DNA of 64,000 nucleotides. Origin: Ectobius pallidus (taxonomy: Eukaryota; Arthropoda; Insecta; Blattodea; Ectobiidae). The stretch is from positions 26,051,023 to 26,115,022 of the forward strand of contig CAXKWD010000007.1 in assembly GCA_964059195.1 (NCBI GenBank). Reading direction: 5' to 3'. The notes beneath the pieces are model-generated. The model was given only the letters and a program-made list of their open reading frames with translations. It was not told the DNA's origin and did no database searches. Below are positions 11,501-22,903 of the stretch, one piece after another. Position numbers and translations under genes: made by a program. The first letter of the stretch is position 1. The number at the start of each line of letters is the position of its first letter.

Positions 11501-14500
11501 TTGAAATGATGATTGCAAAAAGTGATCTAATTTGATGCACAGTAGACAAAATAACAGCGTCAGCAAGTGTATGATCCCAATGAATGTCATCCTCGAGCAA
11601 ATGTAAACGCTGACATGCTTCTCGATTAGTTGCGCACAACTCACCGTTGAAAGTTCATAGAAATTCGAATGAAGTTGGTCCACGAACATTAACCAATAAG
11701 AAACGCGGGTAAAAACATTCATTATTGCTCGGACGAACTGTGTAAATGCACCCCAATGAATCGATTGAATATACATTCACATATCCAGGAACTGGCTTTC
11801 CTTGTTCCCGATGTTCGAATTTTTTCCATGATGCGTCCATGTAAAATATCTCGGCATCTCCGAGTAAAGTAGTGTTCTTGCAAATGGATCACTTGTGCCA
11901 AGTTGCGAAGAAACTTGTCAGTTTTGTCGCTGGTGGTCATTCAGCTCTCTGCGCTGCGTTTGCTGCTGTAAAATAAACTTGTCCATTCTCCAGATGCACA
12001 GCTAAATGGGCCACAATGAGATGACGTTTGTGTATGGTGAATGAAAAGATTCCCCAAATCGTCTCATTCCTGCTGACATATCTTCCTATTTGATATTGTG
12101 AAACTTCATCGTTGGCATCAGGAGATGCAATACCTTCTCGCTTCCCCTTTCGTGACATACTTGCAAACATATGAGGAGCGTTGATTCAAAACGCGTTTAG
12201 TCCACAAATAATGATTTTTCAGGAATGACGAAAAACTGTTTGTTGCCAAACTATCAAACAAATTTGCATTATTTTTTTCTGATCAGAATCAGTTATTAAT
12301 ATATAGTTAAATGTATTGAGAGTGTCAAATCATTCTTTTCATTTAAATCTTTTATTGATAATTAAAGTTTTGAAAGTAACGGAATAACGGGTTTGACCCA
12401 ACACTATAATAATAATAATAATTTTAAAAGATGAAAGTTTGTTTTTTATTTAAGAATTGCAATCACATCTGATCCCACTAATACAAAGTGAACTATTGCC
12501 GAAGTACCAAATTGTCAAAATTTAAACAATTTCTGGTTTTTAAGCATGTTAAATCATGGAAAATCCATGCTCCTCTTCTTTTATTATTGACCACTAATGA
12601 CATCTGTTTCGGCGTCTGGTGAATGCCGCTTTCATTAGAAAAATACCTGCAACATTAGACGTCGTTAAGTTCAACGCACCACCTGTTTTGCACGTGATCG
12701 CTTCTAAAATGTGGACTCAACGTAATTTGGACCGAACCAAGTCTGAACTGAACGCGTTTTGCATCGAACCCCATATTTCAGGTTCAATTTTAACGAGGAA
12801 AGGTTGCGATTTGAAACTAAAACGTTATGTAGTATCATGCAGAACACCTCAGAGAATGCGAAGAATCTGCAAAAAACTACATTACGATCGGAGGTGGACT
12901 TAACGCATTTTGAACATACACTCCTCATATGTATTTGGTGGACTTGATAGAATTGCAGTACTCTACATTGCAATGCGCTTTTAATGTTTTGGAAAGCAGC
13001 GGCAAATATGAAACAATCCAGCTGACTACAACGTCCTTATTCTTGACTCTCAATGTTATTGTTCTGCTGTTATCCTCTGCAGAGTGACGATGATACAGGG
13101 GGGTAACCGTCATTACCTGTGAATGTGTCAGCCAAAAAAAGCACGTGGATAACGTTTGGAGCATTTTTTTTCAGTCATACATGGTGATTCCCGGTTGTGA
13201 TTCCCACATGGTCAAGAATCATATTCGTCGTCACAACTTCATACAACTCTGGATCTGTTTCCTGATCTGGAATTTCTGCGCAAATGATGGCATCAATTTC
13301 ATCCGGTCTTATTTTCTCGACCATCCAAAGGAGAATATGTGCATGAGGCAGTCCTCTATTCTGCCACTCCACAGAGTACATCCAACATCACACGTCTCTG
13401 AAGACATGATACTTCACAATGACTTTCTTGAGCACATTGAATTTCTGCTTAAATACTTGTGCTGTAGTGTCGTGATGATCACTGGAGACTGATGGGTAGT
13501 AACAGCTGTGTGATTTTGATCCATTTTGAGTTGCAAGTGAAATTGATGAATAAGTCTGGTTGACCGTATTGGCGCACATAGGTCATTGCATCTTGCGCAT
13601 ATTCGTGCTTGTGCCTCGGACTTCCAACATACGTTGCTGGAAAAATGGTAAGTCGGCCGACATTGTTTGCATTTCCATCTACATTCATGGTGTCATGCAG
13701 ATGGATGTATTCTTACAAACGCAATTTTTGCTGATTTAAACGTATAAATGTCAGCCGTTCCATCTCGGTTTTGACATACATATCAATGACGAATTGATGA
13801 AACAGTCTGCGGCATTTCAATATGTGATGTCCTTGTTGCGATGAATCATCAAACGGTAGGCATAAAAATGTGAGCTGACCTTTTTGTTTGTTTCTTGACC
13901 TGTAAATGAATAATGAACTTTTATAAATAAAAATCAATGCATTTTCCCACCCATAGGGGTAGAATTGTTTCTCAAAATTTAAATGGGACGATCTTTGAGA
14001 TGCAGGCTTTCCATTAAAAAAATAATTGTAGTCGGTTCACAAACGGCAGAGATGTTGATTAACAATCATACCAAAAAAATATAAAAACATACTTGAATTG
14101 AAAACCTCCTTGTTTGAAGTTACCAAAAAAATATAAAAACATACTTGAATTGAAAACCTCCTTGTTTGAAGTTAGTTAAAAACGATTAACAACATTGCTA
14201 CTTACTGGTTAATGGATTAATCATCTTGATGAAAAAATTATATCCACCCTCTCCTCGGCAAAATATCAGCGAGTGTTGTAATGCATCATATGAATGATGG
14301 GTTTTGCTGACACGCTAAAGGAGTCATGCCGTTAAATCACAATATCACGAGACTACAAACTCTCGCAACCACAATGGCAACTTTGTTCAATGTCGGTGCA
14401 TTGAAGCATCTTTCATGTTTGCCTGCTGGTCACTATTTTGTGATCATCCGACAGCATCATTTCTAGTGCGGTCTTGAACAATTTAACCAATTCATTGTGT

Positions 14501-17500
14501 TCATGTAAGAGTTGTTGCAGTTGTGCAATAATCTCTCTCTTTACCGCACAACTGATGGCACAATACTGATTGAATTTTTCATCAGAATTTCCAAGGAAAT
14601 AAACTTGAAGAAATTTGTGATCATCATTCACTGGTGGCAACAATGCTCCTACACGATGGTGGATTTGTCCTTGAATCTGTAAAATTGAAAACAAATATTG
14701 TTGATGTTTGTTTGTGTTTTTGTGTATGTGATGTGTGTTGCAGTTCAAAATGAATTTACCTTAAAAGTTGGGCTAAAACCTCGTTCTTCAGTTGTATTCG
14801 CTCCAAATGATGCCATTTGGAAGGTACTGTTGTATTTTTGCATATTCTGCAAAAAATGCTTCGATTGATGATGCTAATGGCTCTGGTGGCAGTGTCAATT
14901 TTGGTAATTTGACCTTTCTGCTTGCACAACATAATCCTGGCGGTTCATGTCGAAACCTCCAAAGCATTGCGATATTGACAAATAGGGCTCATGGTTCCGA
15001 AGTCAACCAATACATTCACAGCGTAATCGATTGTTGGATCTTATCTGAATGCCAAACATTCATGTCGAATTGTTACTGTTTTGTTTACGTTCAAAATTAT
15101 TTTGTATGTTTTCTCCAACTGAGCGAGTTGAACTCAACTGTACCTATAACTAATCAGAGATTGACTAACACACTATATACTTCACTTACCAAGTTAAGTT
15201 GGTAAGTGACTAACACACTATATACTTCACTTACCAACTTAACTTGGTAAGTGAAGTATATAGTGTGTTAGTCAATCTATGATTAGTTATATGATTTCAC
15301 TTCACTGTGTGAGTTCCACCAGCAATAATTTGCATTTGTTATATCAACTGTACCTGTTGTTTCGGAGTCGTAATTGATCGTGCTTGAGAAATTCTTATTT
15401 GATTTTCCTTCAAATGCTGTCTACACTCTTCAACAGTCTCATTGACTCGATGATCATGTATTTCTCTTGCTTTGCGCATACATTGACCGATATTTCGACG
15501 TCTTATTGGTGGAATTTTTCCAAAGACACCAAAATAATCTTTTCAACACACCACCGTTAACACAATATTCAAAATGTCACACTTCTATTTCATTTTATGG
15601 ATTTTAATGGCTTGGTTGCAAGACTCACACTTTTTTTTTGTTACGAAAACATGTGACAGCAGAACTCTCAACTGTGCCTATGTCACACTTAAAAAAAAAA
15701 AAATATCTCAGCCAAATCGGTCGAGCTGTTCTCAAGTGATGCTACCTCATACATGTGGCAATTAGTTTTTATTTATATAGATTTCTGAGTAAGCATTGAG
15801 ATGAATCGATTTTTGTTCCCTTCATTCCAGAAAAATTTATCTTTTGACAACGTCAGTAACATTGTTTCACGTTTGCTGCAATAAACTTGTTCCTTCTAAG
15901 GCATTCTGCAGATTTTGTGCTTTTTGTTGTAGGGTCTTCTAGATAGCTATCAAATACTAGAACTGATTGCGCCCCGAAGTATTTTTTGACATACTCTACG
16001 TATTTGTTGAGGACTGAAAATAATTTTTCTCTCAACTCCCACAGTACTCGGCGAAGTAGGAACCCACCGTCAAACACTTCTGATGTTTGACGGGGTGTCC
16101 GTTGGTTTAAAAAAATCATAGTAAATGGATTTATGTGATTTTCTTTGTTCATCAAATAAAGATGGTGGGCAAGGAGCCAGTTCATATGCAATTTCTGAGT
16201 TTGGATTCTGTTTTTTTGTGAAATGCAATTCTCCTGAAAATGGTGTATGGGTCTATTGGAACTACTTCGTCACGCAACCACACTGCTGGTAAAGCCTTGC
16301 ATTGGTAACACACTTTTCTTTCTGGAGAACTTCACTTGACCAAAATTGCTTCCGATAATGCTTTAGAGACATAGGAGCATGAAGGAATTCTTATTTGATG
16401 AGCCAACTCTTTGCTCATTTTTTACAAAAAATCCTCCTATTTATTTTAGGTATATCCAATACAGCATTCAGTGCACTATAATATCCAAATCTATTATTTC
16501 ATATAGTAGGCCTACATTTTACAATGTGAAAATAAGTTTTAAAAATCCAAAACAGTTCTCTTTTTCCTTCTTCTTCCTCTTCCTCTTCCTCTTCCTCTTC
16601 TTCCTCTTCCTCTTCTTCCTCTTCCTCCTCTTCCTCTTCTTCTGCCTCCTCTTCTTCCTCTACTTCCTCATCCTCTTCCTCTTCCCCCTCCTCTTCCACT
16701 TCTTCTTCCTCTTCTTTTTTCCTCCTCTTCCACTTCTTCTTCCTCTTCTTTTTTCCTCCTCTTCCACTTCTTCTTCATCTTCTTTTTTCCTCCTTTTCCT
16801 CTTCTTCTTCTTTTTCCTCCTTTTCCTCTTCTTCTTCTTTTTCCTCCTTTTCCTCTTCTTCTTCTTTTTCCTCCTTTTCCTCTTCTTCCTCTTTTTTCCT
16901 CCTTTTCCTCTTCTTCCCCTTTTTTCCTCCTTTTCCTCTTTTTTCCTCCTTTTCCTCTGTTTTCCTCCTTTTCCTCCTTTTTCCTCCTTTTTCCTACTTT
17001 TCCTCTTTTTTCCTCCTTTTTCTCTTTTTTCCTCCTTTTTCCTCCTTTTCCTCTTTTTTCCTCCTTTTCCTCTTCTTCTTCTTTTTTCCTCCTTTTCCTC
17101 TTCTTCCTCTTTTTTCCTCCTTTTCCTCTTCTTCCTCTTTTTTCCTCCTTTTCCTCTTCTTCCTCTTTTTTCCTCCTTTTCCTCTTCCTCCTCTTTTTTC
17201 CTCCTTTTCCTCTTTTTTCCTCCTTTTCCTCTTCTTCCTCTTTTTTCCTCCTTTTCCTCTTCTTCCTCTTTTTTCCTCCTTTTCCTCTTCTTCCTCTTTT
17301 TCCTTTTCCTCCTTTTCCTCTTCTTCCTCTTCTTCCTGTTCCTCTTTTTCCTGTTCCTCTTTTTCCTTTTCCTCTTTTTCCTTTTCCTCTTTTTCCTTTT
17401 CCTCTTTTTCCTTTTCCTCTTTTTCCTGTTCCTCTTTTTCCTTTTCCTCTTTTTCCTTTTCCTCTTTTTCCTTTTCCTCTTTTTCCTTTTCCTCTTTTTC

Positions 17501-20500
17501 CTGTTCCTCTTTTTCCTTTTCCTCTTTTTCCTTTTCCTCTTTTTCCTTTTCCTCTTTTTCCTTTTCCTCTTTTTCCTTTTCCTCTTTTTCCTTTTCCTCT
17601 TTTTCCTTTTCCTCTTTTTCCTTTTCCTCTACTTCCTCTTCCTCTTCTTCCTCTTCCTCTTCTTCCTCTTCCTCTTCTTCCTCTTCTTCCTCTTCCTCTT
17701 CCTCTTCCTCTTCCTCTTTTTCTCTCTTTTTCTTTTTCCTCTTTTTCTTTTTCCTCTTTTTCTTTTTCCTCTTTTTCTTTTTCCTCTTTTTCTTTTTCCT
17801 CTTTTTCTTTTTCCTCTTTTTCTTTTTCCTCTTTTTCTTTTTCCTCTTTTTCTTTTTCCTCTTTTTCTTTTTCCTCTTCCTCTTTTTCCTCTTCCTCTTT
17901 TTCCTCTTCCTCTTTTTCCTCTTCCTCTTTTTCCTCTTCCTCTTTTTCCTCTTCCTCTTTTTCCTCTTCCTCTTTTTCCTCTTCCTCTTTTTCCTCTTCC
18001 TCTTTTTCCTCTTCCTCTTTTTCCTCTTCCTCTTTTTCCTCTTTCTCTTTTTCCTCTTTCTCTTTTTCCTCTTTCTCTTTTTCCTCTTTCTCTTTTTCCT
18101 CTTTCTCTTTTTCCTCTTTCTCTTTTTCCTCTTTCTCTTTTTCCTCTTTCTCTTTTTCCTCTTTCTCTTTTTCCTCTTTCTCTTTTTCCTCTTTCTCTTT
18201 TTCCTCTTTCTCTTTTTCCTCTTTCTCTTTTTCCTCTTTCTCTTTTTCCTCTTTCTCTTTTTCCTCTTTCTCTTTTTCCTCTTTCTCTTTTTCCTCTTTC
18301 TCTTTTTCCTCTTTCTCTTTTTCCTCTTTCTCTTTTTCCTCTTTCTCTTTTTCCTCTTTCTCTTTTTCCTCTTTCTCTTTTTCCTCTTTCTCTTTTTCCT
18401 CTTTCTCTTTTTCCTCTTCCTCTTTTTCCTCTTCCTCTTTTTCCTCTTCCTCTTTTTCCTCTTCCTCTTTTTCCTCTTCCTCTTTTTCCTCTTCCTCTTT
18501 TTCCTCTTCCTCTTTTTCCTCTTCCTCTTTTTCCTCTTCCTCTTTTTCCTCTTCCTCTTTTTCCTCTTCCTCTTTTTCCTCTTCCTCTTTTTCCTGTTCC
18601 TCCTCCTCTTTTTCCTCTTCCTCTTCTTCCTCTTCCTCCTCTTCCTCTTCCTCTTTTTCCTCTTTCTCCTCTTCCTTCTCCTCTTCCTCTTCGTCCTCTT
18701 CTTTCTTTTCCTCTTCATCCTCTTCTTCCTCTTCCTCTTCATCCTCTTTTTCCTCTTCCTCTTCATCCTCATTCTCTTCCTCCTCTCTCTTCCTCCTCTC
18801 TCTTCCTCCTCTTCCACCTCCTCTTCCTCTTCCTCCTTTTCCTCTTCCTCTTCTTCCTCTTCCTAAACTCATCTTCCTCCTCTTTCTCTTCTTCCTCCTC
18901 TTCCTCCTCTTCCCGTTTTTCCTCTTCCTCTTCCTCCTCTTCATCTTCCTCCTCTTCCTCTTCCTTTTCCTCCTCTTCCTCTTCCTCCTCCTCCTCTTCC
19001 TCTTCTTGTTCCTCTTCTTCTTCTTCTTCTCCTTCTTCTTCTTCTTCTCCGTCTTCTCCTTTTTCTCCTCCATCTTCTTCTTCTTCTTCTTCTTAAACTT
19101 GAATTGAGGGGTTATGTACATGAGCCTTTACTGTCTGACTGCTTTCTTCCAGGCCACCACGTAGACCATGCATTTTCGGCACATCACAAAAATGTCTCTG
19201 TAGATGATAGAAGGTATATTGTTCACTAGGGTGCATCAAATGTCCATTTTCATTTATTATCTTTTTAAATCAGCTAACCATCCATATAAGTGTAAACAAA
19301 TCTCAGGTCGATTGGTAAATTTCTTCAGGTGACACCAACAGCTTTAAGTTTAAAAAATTTCATAAAAAAAATGTTAAATGTTTGCCTTTATGAAATCAGT
19401 TTACCCTTAGTGGTATTTGATACAAAGGTCCACATTTTACTTAAAAAAAATTCAGCCTGATTGGTCAAGTCCTTCAGGTGCCACCAGTGTCTTAAAATTT
19501 GTATAAAAACTATAAAAAATCGTTTTTGTTGTTTCATAAAAATAAGTTTTAGTGTTTCTGTATATTGCGAATGGTTAATTAAGTAAAAAACCAATCTATT
19601 GCATCTGCAGCTTTTTGCTAATTTTTAAACAGAGATGTTGGAAATACCACATGCCCCCTAATCCTGCCGTCTGCCTATGGTAGATGACGCAGCGGTCAGG
19701 TGGTAGTTCTTGTCCCTTCTGGGATGTTAGCGCCATGGAGTTAATTAATTACCTAAAACCCACAATGGGGAGTTGGCTGTAATTCGAGTTCCTTGCACAT
19801 ACTAATGATGTTAGTGGTGCAGGTTCATGTATTGTTACTCTTTTGCTTTATTGGCATGTTCTCTCTTGATTATAAAATTATTGGGATAAATCAATGTTTC
19901 TCACTGATGATGATGCCTTTTGTCACCAGTTTTAGCATTTTTCTACAGGATGAGTGTAACAGGGTCAAGATGTAATAGTTTCAGCTGCCAGTGGAGCTGT
20001 CTTCACATTTTAGTTTAGCTTCTCCACAAGTGTTTGTCAGTGGTGACACCATCAGCATGCATGTTGACCAATTAATCACTTGAAAATAATTTGCTGCTAT
20101 TAAGTTGATATAGGGAACAACGATGTCACATAGAAGTATGTGATCACCACACGGGGTCTTTTGTCTTGCTTTTAGGACTTTTATATCCTGCAGCCTAGAA
20201 CCTGTACTTTAACATTTTGGTCAATTTGACAGAAGTAGGTTCTTGGGGTAGCCATATCACGCATTTCTACATATTGTGGGATTAATTATTTTTTGGTGTT
20301 CTGCTTCCATGCACAAATATAAATACATAATTTCATCTTGATACAGTTTTCCTTTCATGCAAATAGACATGTTTCTGAAAAGTGTACTCTTAGATTCATG
20401 GAACCTCAAAACGTGTATTAAGGCTGAAAACTTTACATAAAATTTCAAAGTTGGACACAATACTTCTTCTAGTAGTTGAATGTTTATAAATATCCAATTA

Positions 20501-22868
20501 GCACTCCTTTGGTTGTTATGGTAAAGATGATGTCCTGATCGTTAATGGTGTGTAAAATCTTATTCACATTTATAAAAACACAGAAAAGAATTATTTAATA
20601 AATAGTGAGTCTTAAAATGCTTGGTTAAATTGGATTCTTCAGCAGGCGCCACAGCTTCTTATGGTGGTGTCCAGTGTGTTATATTGTCATATCTATGAAA
20701 ATGCATTTCAGCAATATTCATATGCAATCTTCAGTTCCTGTTAAGAAGAATAATGTATGAGGCTAAACTAGAAAAAACTATCTATCATACCTTTGTACCA
20801 TTATATACATAACCATACGATAGCAGTGTCGTCTCCTCGCTCAACTAACCGAGCAAGATTTCATGAGGAAATTCCAGCAAAAATAATCAAATTGATAAAA
20901 ACTAAACATCAGGTACGAAGATTATGGCAAAATGAAAGACTACCTTGGCAGCGCCAAAGATTGAATCAACTAATAAGACAAGTAAAAAAGGCATTGGATG
21001 ATTATAGATTTAAATCTTACCAACAGCATCTTTCTACCATTTCGCCACATGATTGTACATTATGGAAAGAAACAAAAAGAATTCTCCATGAACCTACTAT
21101 AATACCACCTTTGAAAATAGCAAACGATCATTATACTAGTGACGCAGATAAATGTAAAATTGTTGCTGATTTTTTGGAGCATACTTTTACACCTAATCCT
21201 GTAATCAATGACGAACCCAATTCAAAAATAGAAGACGAACCAAAATTTTATGTCACCGCACCTTTGCCAATTCGCTTTACTGCTCCCAGTGAATTAGATT
21301 TTATAATTAAAAATCTGCAAAGCAAGAAGTCACCTGGACATGACTTGATTCCAAACTTAGCTTTGAAGCATTTGACTAGGAAAGCTCTTGCCTTTCTTGC
21401 CTCCATATTTAATGCTCTTCTCCGTTTGGGACATTTCCTTGAGATCTGGAAACATGCTGAAATCATTGTTTTACATAAGCCTGGAAAACCTGCAAATCTT
21501 CCATCTAGCTATCGCCCAATAAGTTTACTACCTACATTATCGAAAGTTTTTGAAAAGGTAATCCAACAACGTCTATGTAAATTTCTACATGATAATTCAA
21601 CCTTACCTCCACAACAATTTGGTTTCAGAAAACACCATTCTACTACTCACCAACTTCTGCGTGTTACTGAATCCATAGCCCGAGGGTTTGAAGCTAAACA
21701 TCATACAACAGCAGTATTTCTCGACTTCAAACAAGCATTTGACAAAGTGTGGCATTGTGGCCTTCTCTTTAAGTTGCACGTAATTGGTCTTCCTGACTAC
21801 CTATATAATATCGTGCTAAGCTTCCTCTCAGACCGAACATTCTGTGTCAGAATCGGAAATGATAAATCACCAATCAAGCCTATCAAATCTGGTGTTCCGC
21901 AAGGATCAATTTTAGGGCCTATTCTCTTCAATGTCTATACTTATGATATGCCATGCCCATCTTTCGCCAACGTCGCTATGTATGCGGACGACACTGCAGT
22001 ATATACCTCACATGAAGACATTCTTACAGCAACTTCTCGTCTGCATTCAGCGTTGTCACGAATAACTGACTGGCTTTCTAAATGGCGTATTTCACTTAAC
22101 TATGCTAAATGTGAAGCAATGATCTTCACCTTACGTCATCCAATAACTCCTCCAGCTATTACTCTTGATGGCATAACTGTTCCATGGAAACCATCTGACC
22201 AAGCAGTTAAATACCTAGGAGTTCATTTAGATCGTCGCCTCACTTGGAAGCATCACATTAATATGAAACTAAATTTAGCTTATGCTAGACTTTCGAAACT
22301 ATATCCTATTCTCAACAGAAATTCCTCACTCAAATGTGACTATGCAATTCTACTGTATACATCATTAATAAGACCTTTAATAACCTATGCTTGCCCAGTA
22401 TGGGGCACTGCTGCTAAAAGTAAAATTAAGAGATTACAAGCTCTTCAGAATAAAACACTGCGTATTGCTGTTAACGCTCCATGGTTTGTGCGAAATAGTC
22501 AAATTCACAGAGAACTTGGTCTGCAAAGTATCCATGAATTTATTCGCAAACAAGCTAAAAAGTTCTTCGCAGATTTGTATAAAGTTCCAGGAGCAGTACA
22601 CTTCAATCTTGGCCATAGAACATCTCAACAAACTAGAATTAAAAGCAGACTACCTGAAGACAATCTCCTGTCAACACCAGAAACATCGGACGAAGATAGT
22701 ACCTGAAGTATCACTTTATCTTTAAACCAGAAATATGTATATTGTTACAGAGGGGCCATTGGCTGACCTCAGGTCTTGTTTGTTCGTTTGTTGTATGTGT
22801 GTATATGTGTGATTGTTAAATTAACACTAATCTGTAAAGCACTGATGTTGCTGGGCGATTTGAAACTG

Positions 22869-22903
<35 letters not shown>

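Larger units (their letters stand above)
9478..15545 (-). pseudogene. Helitron Rep/helicase ORF (broken)
   Basis: Minus-strand order: basic leader RRRNIGQCMRKA and VNETVEECRQHLKENQIR (15540-15355); PPGLCCASRKVKLPKL and KHFLQNMQKYNSTFQMASFG (about 14960-14765); QIHHRVGALLPP onward (14676-14413); CRRLFHQFVIDMY (about 13800); DAMTYVRQYGQPDLFI (about 13590); VEWQNRGLPHAHILLWM with the HUH motif HAH (about 13360); HCNVEYCNSIKSTKYI, then CKYVTKG after an inserted element (two Rep tyrosines); GGTGKTFLFS Walker A (about 10700-10730, interrupted); WDD Walker B; NGTRLAV, PRIPLIPT and NKSQGQLLEV of the helicase end. Several frameshifts. Two GT-AG introns are likely: 14677-14759 and 13900-14205. Confidence 0.88.
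9478..15781 (-). mobile_element. Helitron, autonomous type, inactivated
   Basis: The 5' terminus on the minus strand is TCTATATAAATAAAAACTAA at 15781, preceded by A. This fits the Helitron rule of TC ends inserted between A and T, and the next bases contain the usual GACCGATTTGGCTGA leader. Rep and PIF1-type helicase domains follow. The helicase frame ends about 9478 next to a tRNA-like sequence; no terminal hairpin with CTAG was found, so the 3' end is lost or unrecognised. Three other insertions or duplications sit inside (10721-11123, 12172-12927, 15145-15291). The 5' flank is the orphan Cys-tail gene, broken at an SMLTQ motif. Confidence 0.85.

Noticed and set aside
12619..12947. Overlapping plus- and minus-strand frames in the TA element
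   Set aside because: They lie across terminal inverted repeats and have no transposase motifs.
16379..19121. Very long open frames (about 905, 817 and 607 codons) rich in L/F, E/K or R/K
   Set aside because: They follow from a purine-free or pyrimidine-free tract, which cannot contain stops in several frames; no domain or start context supports a protein.
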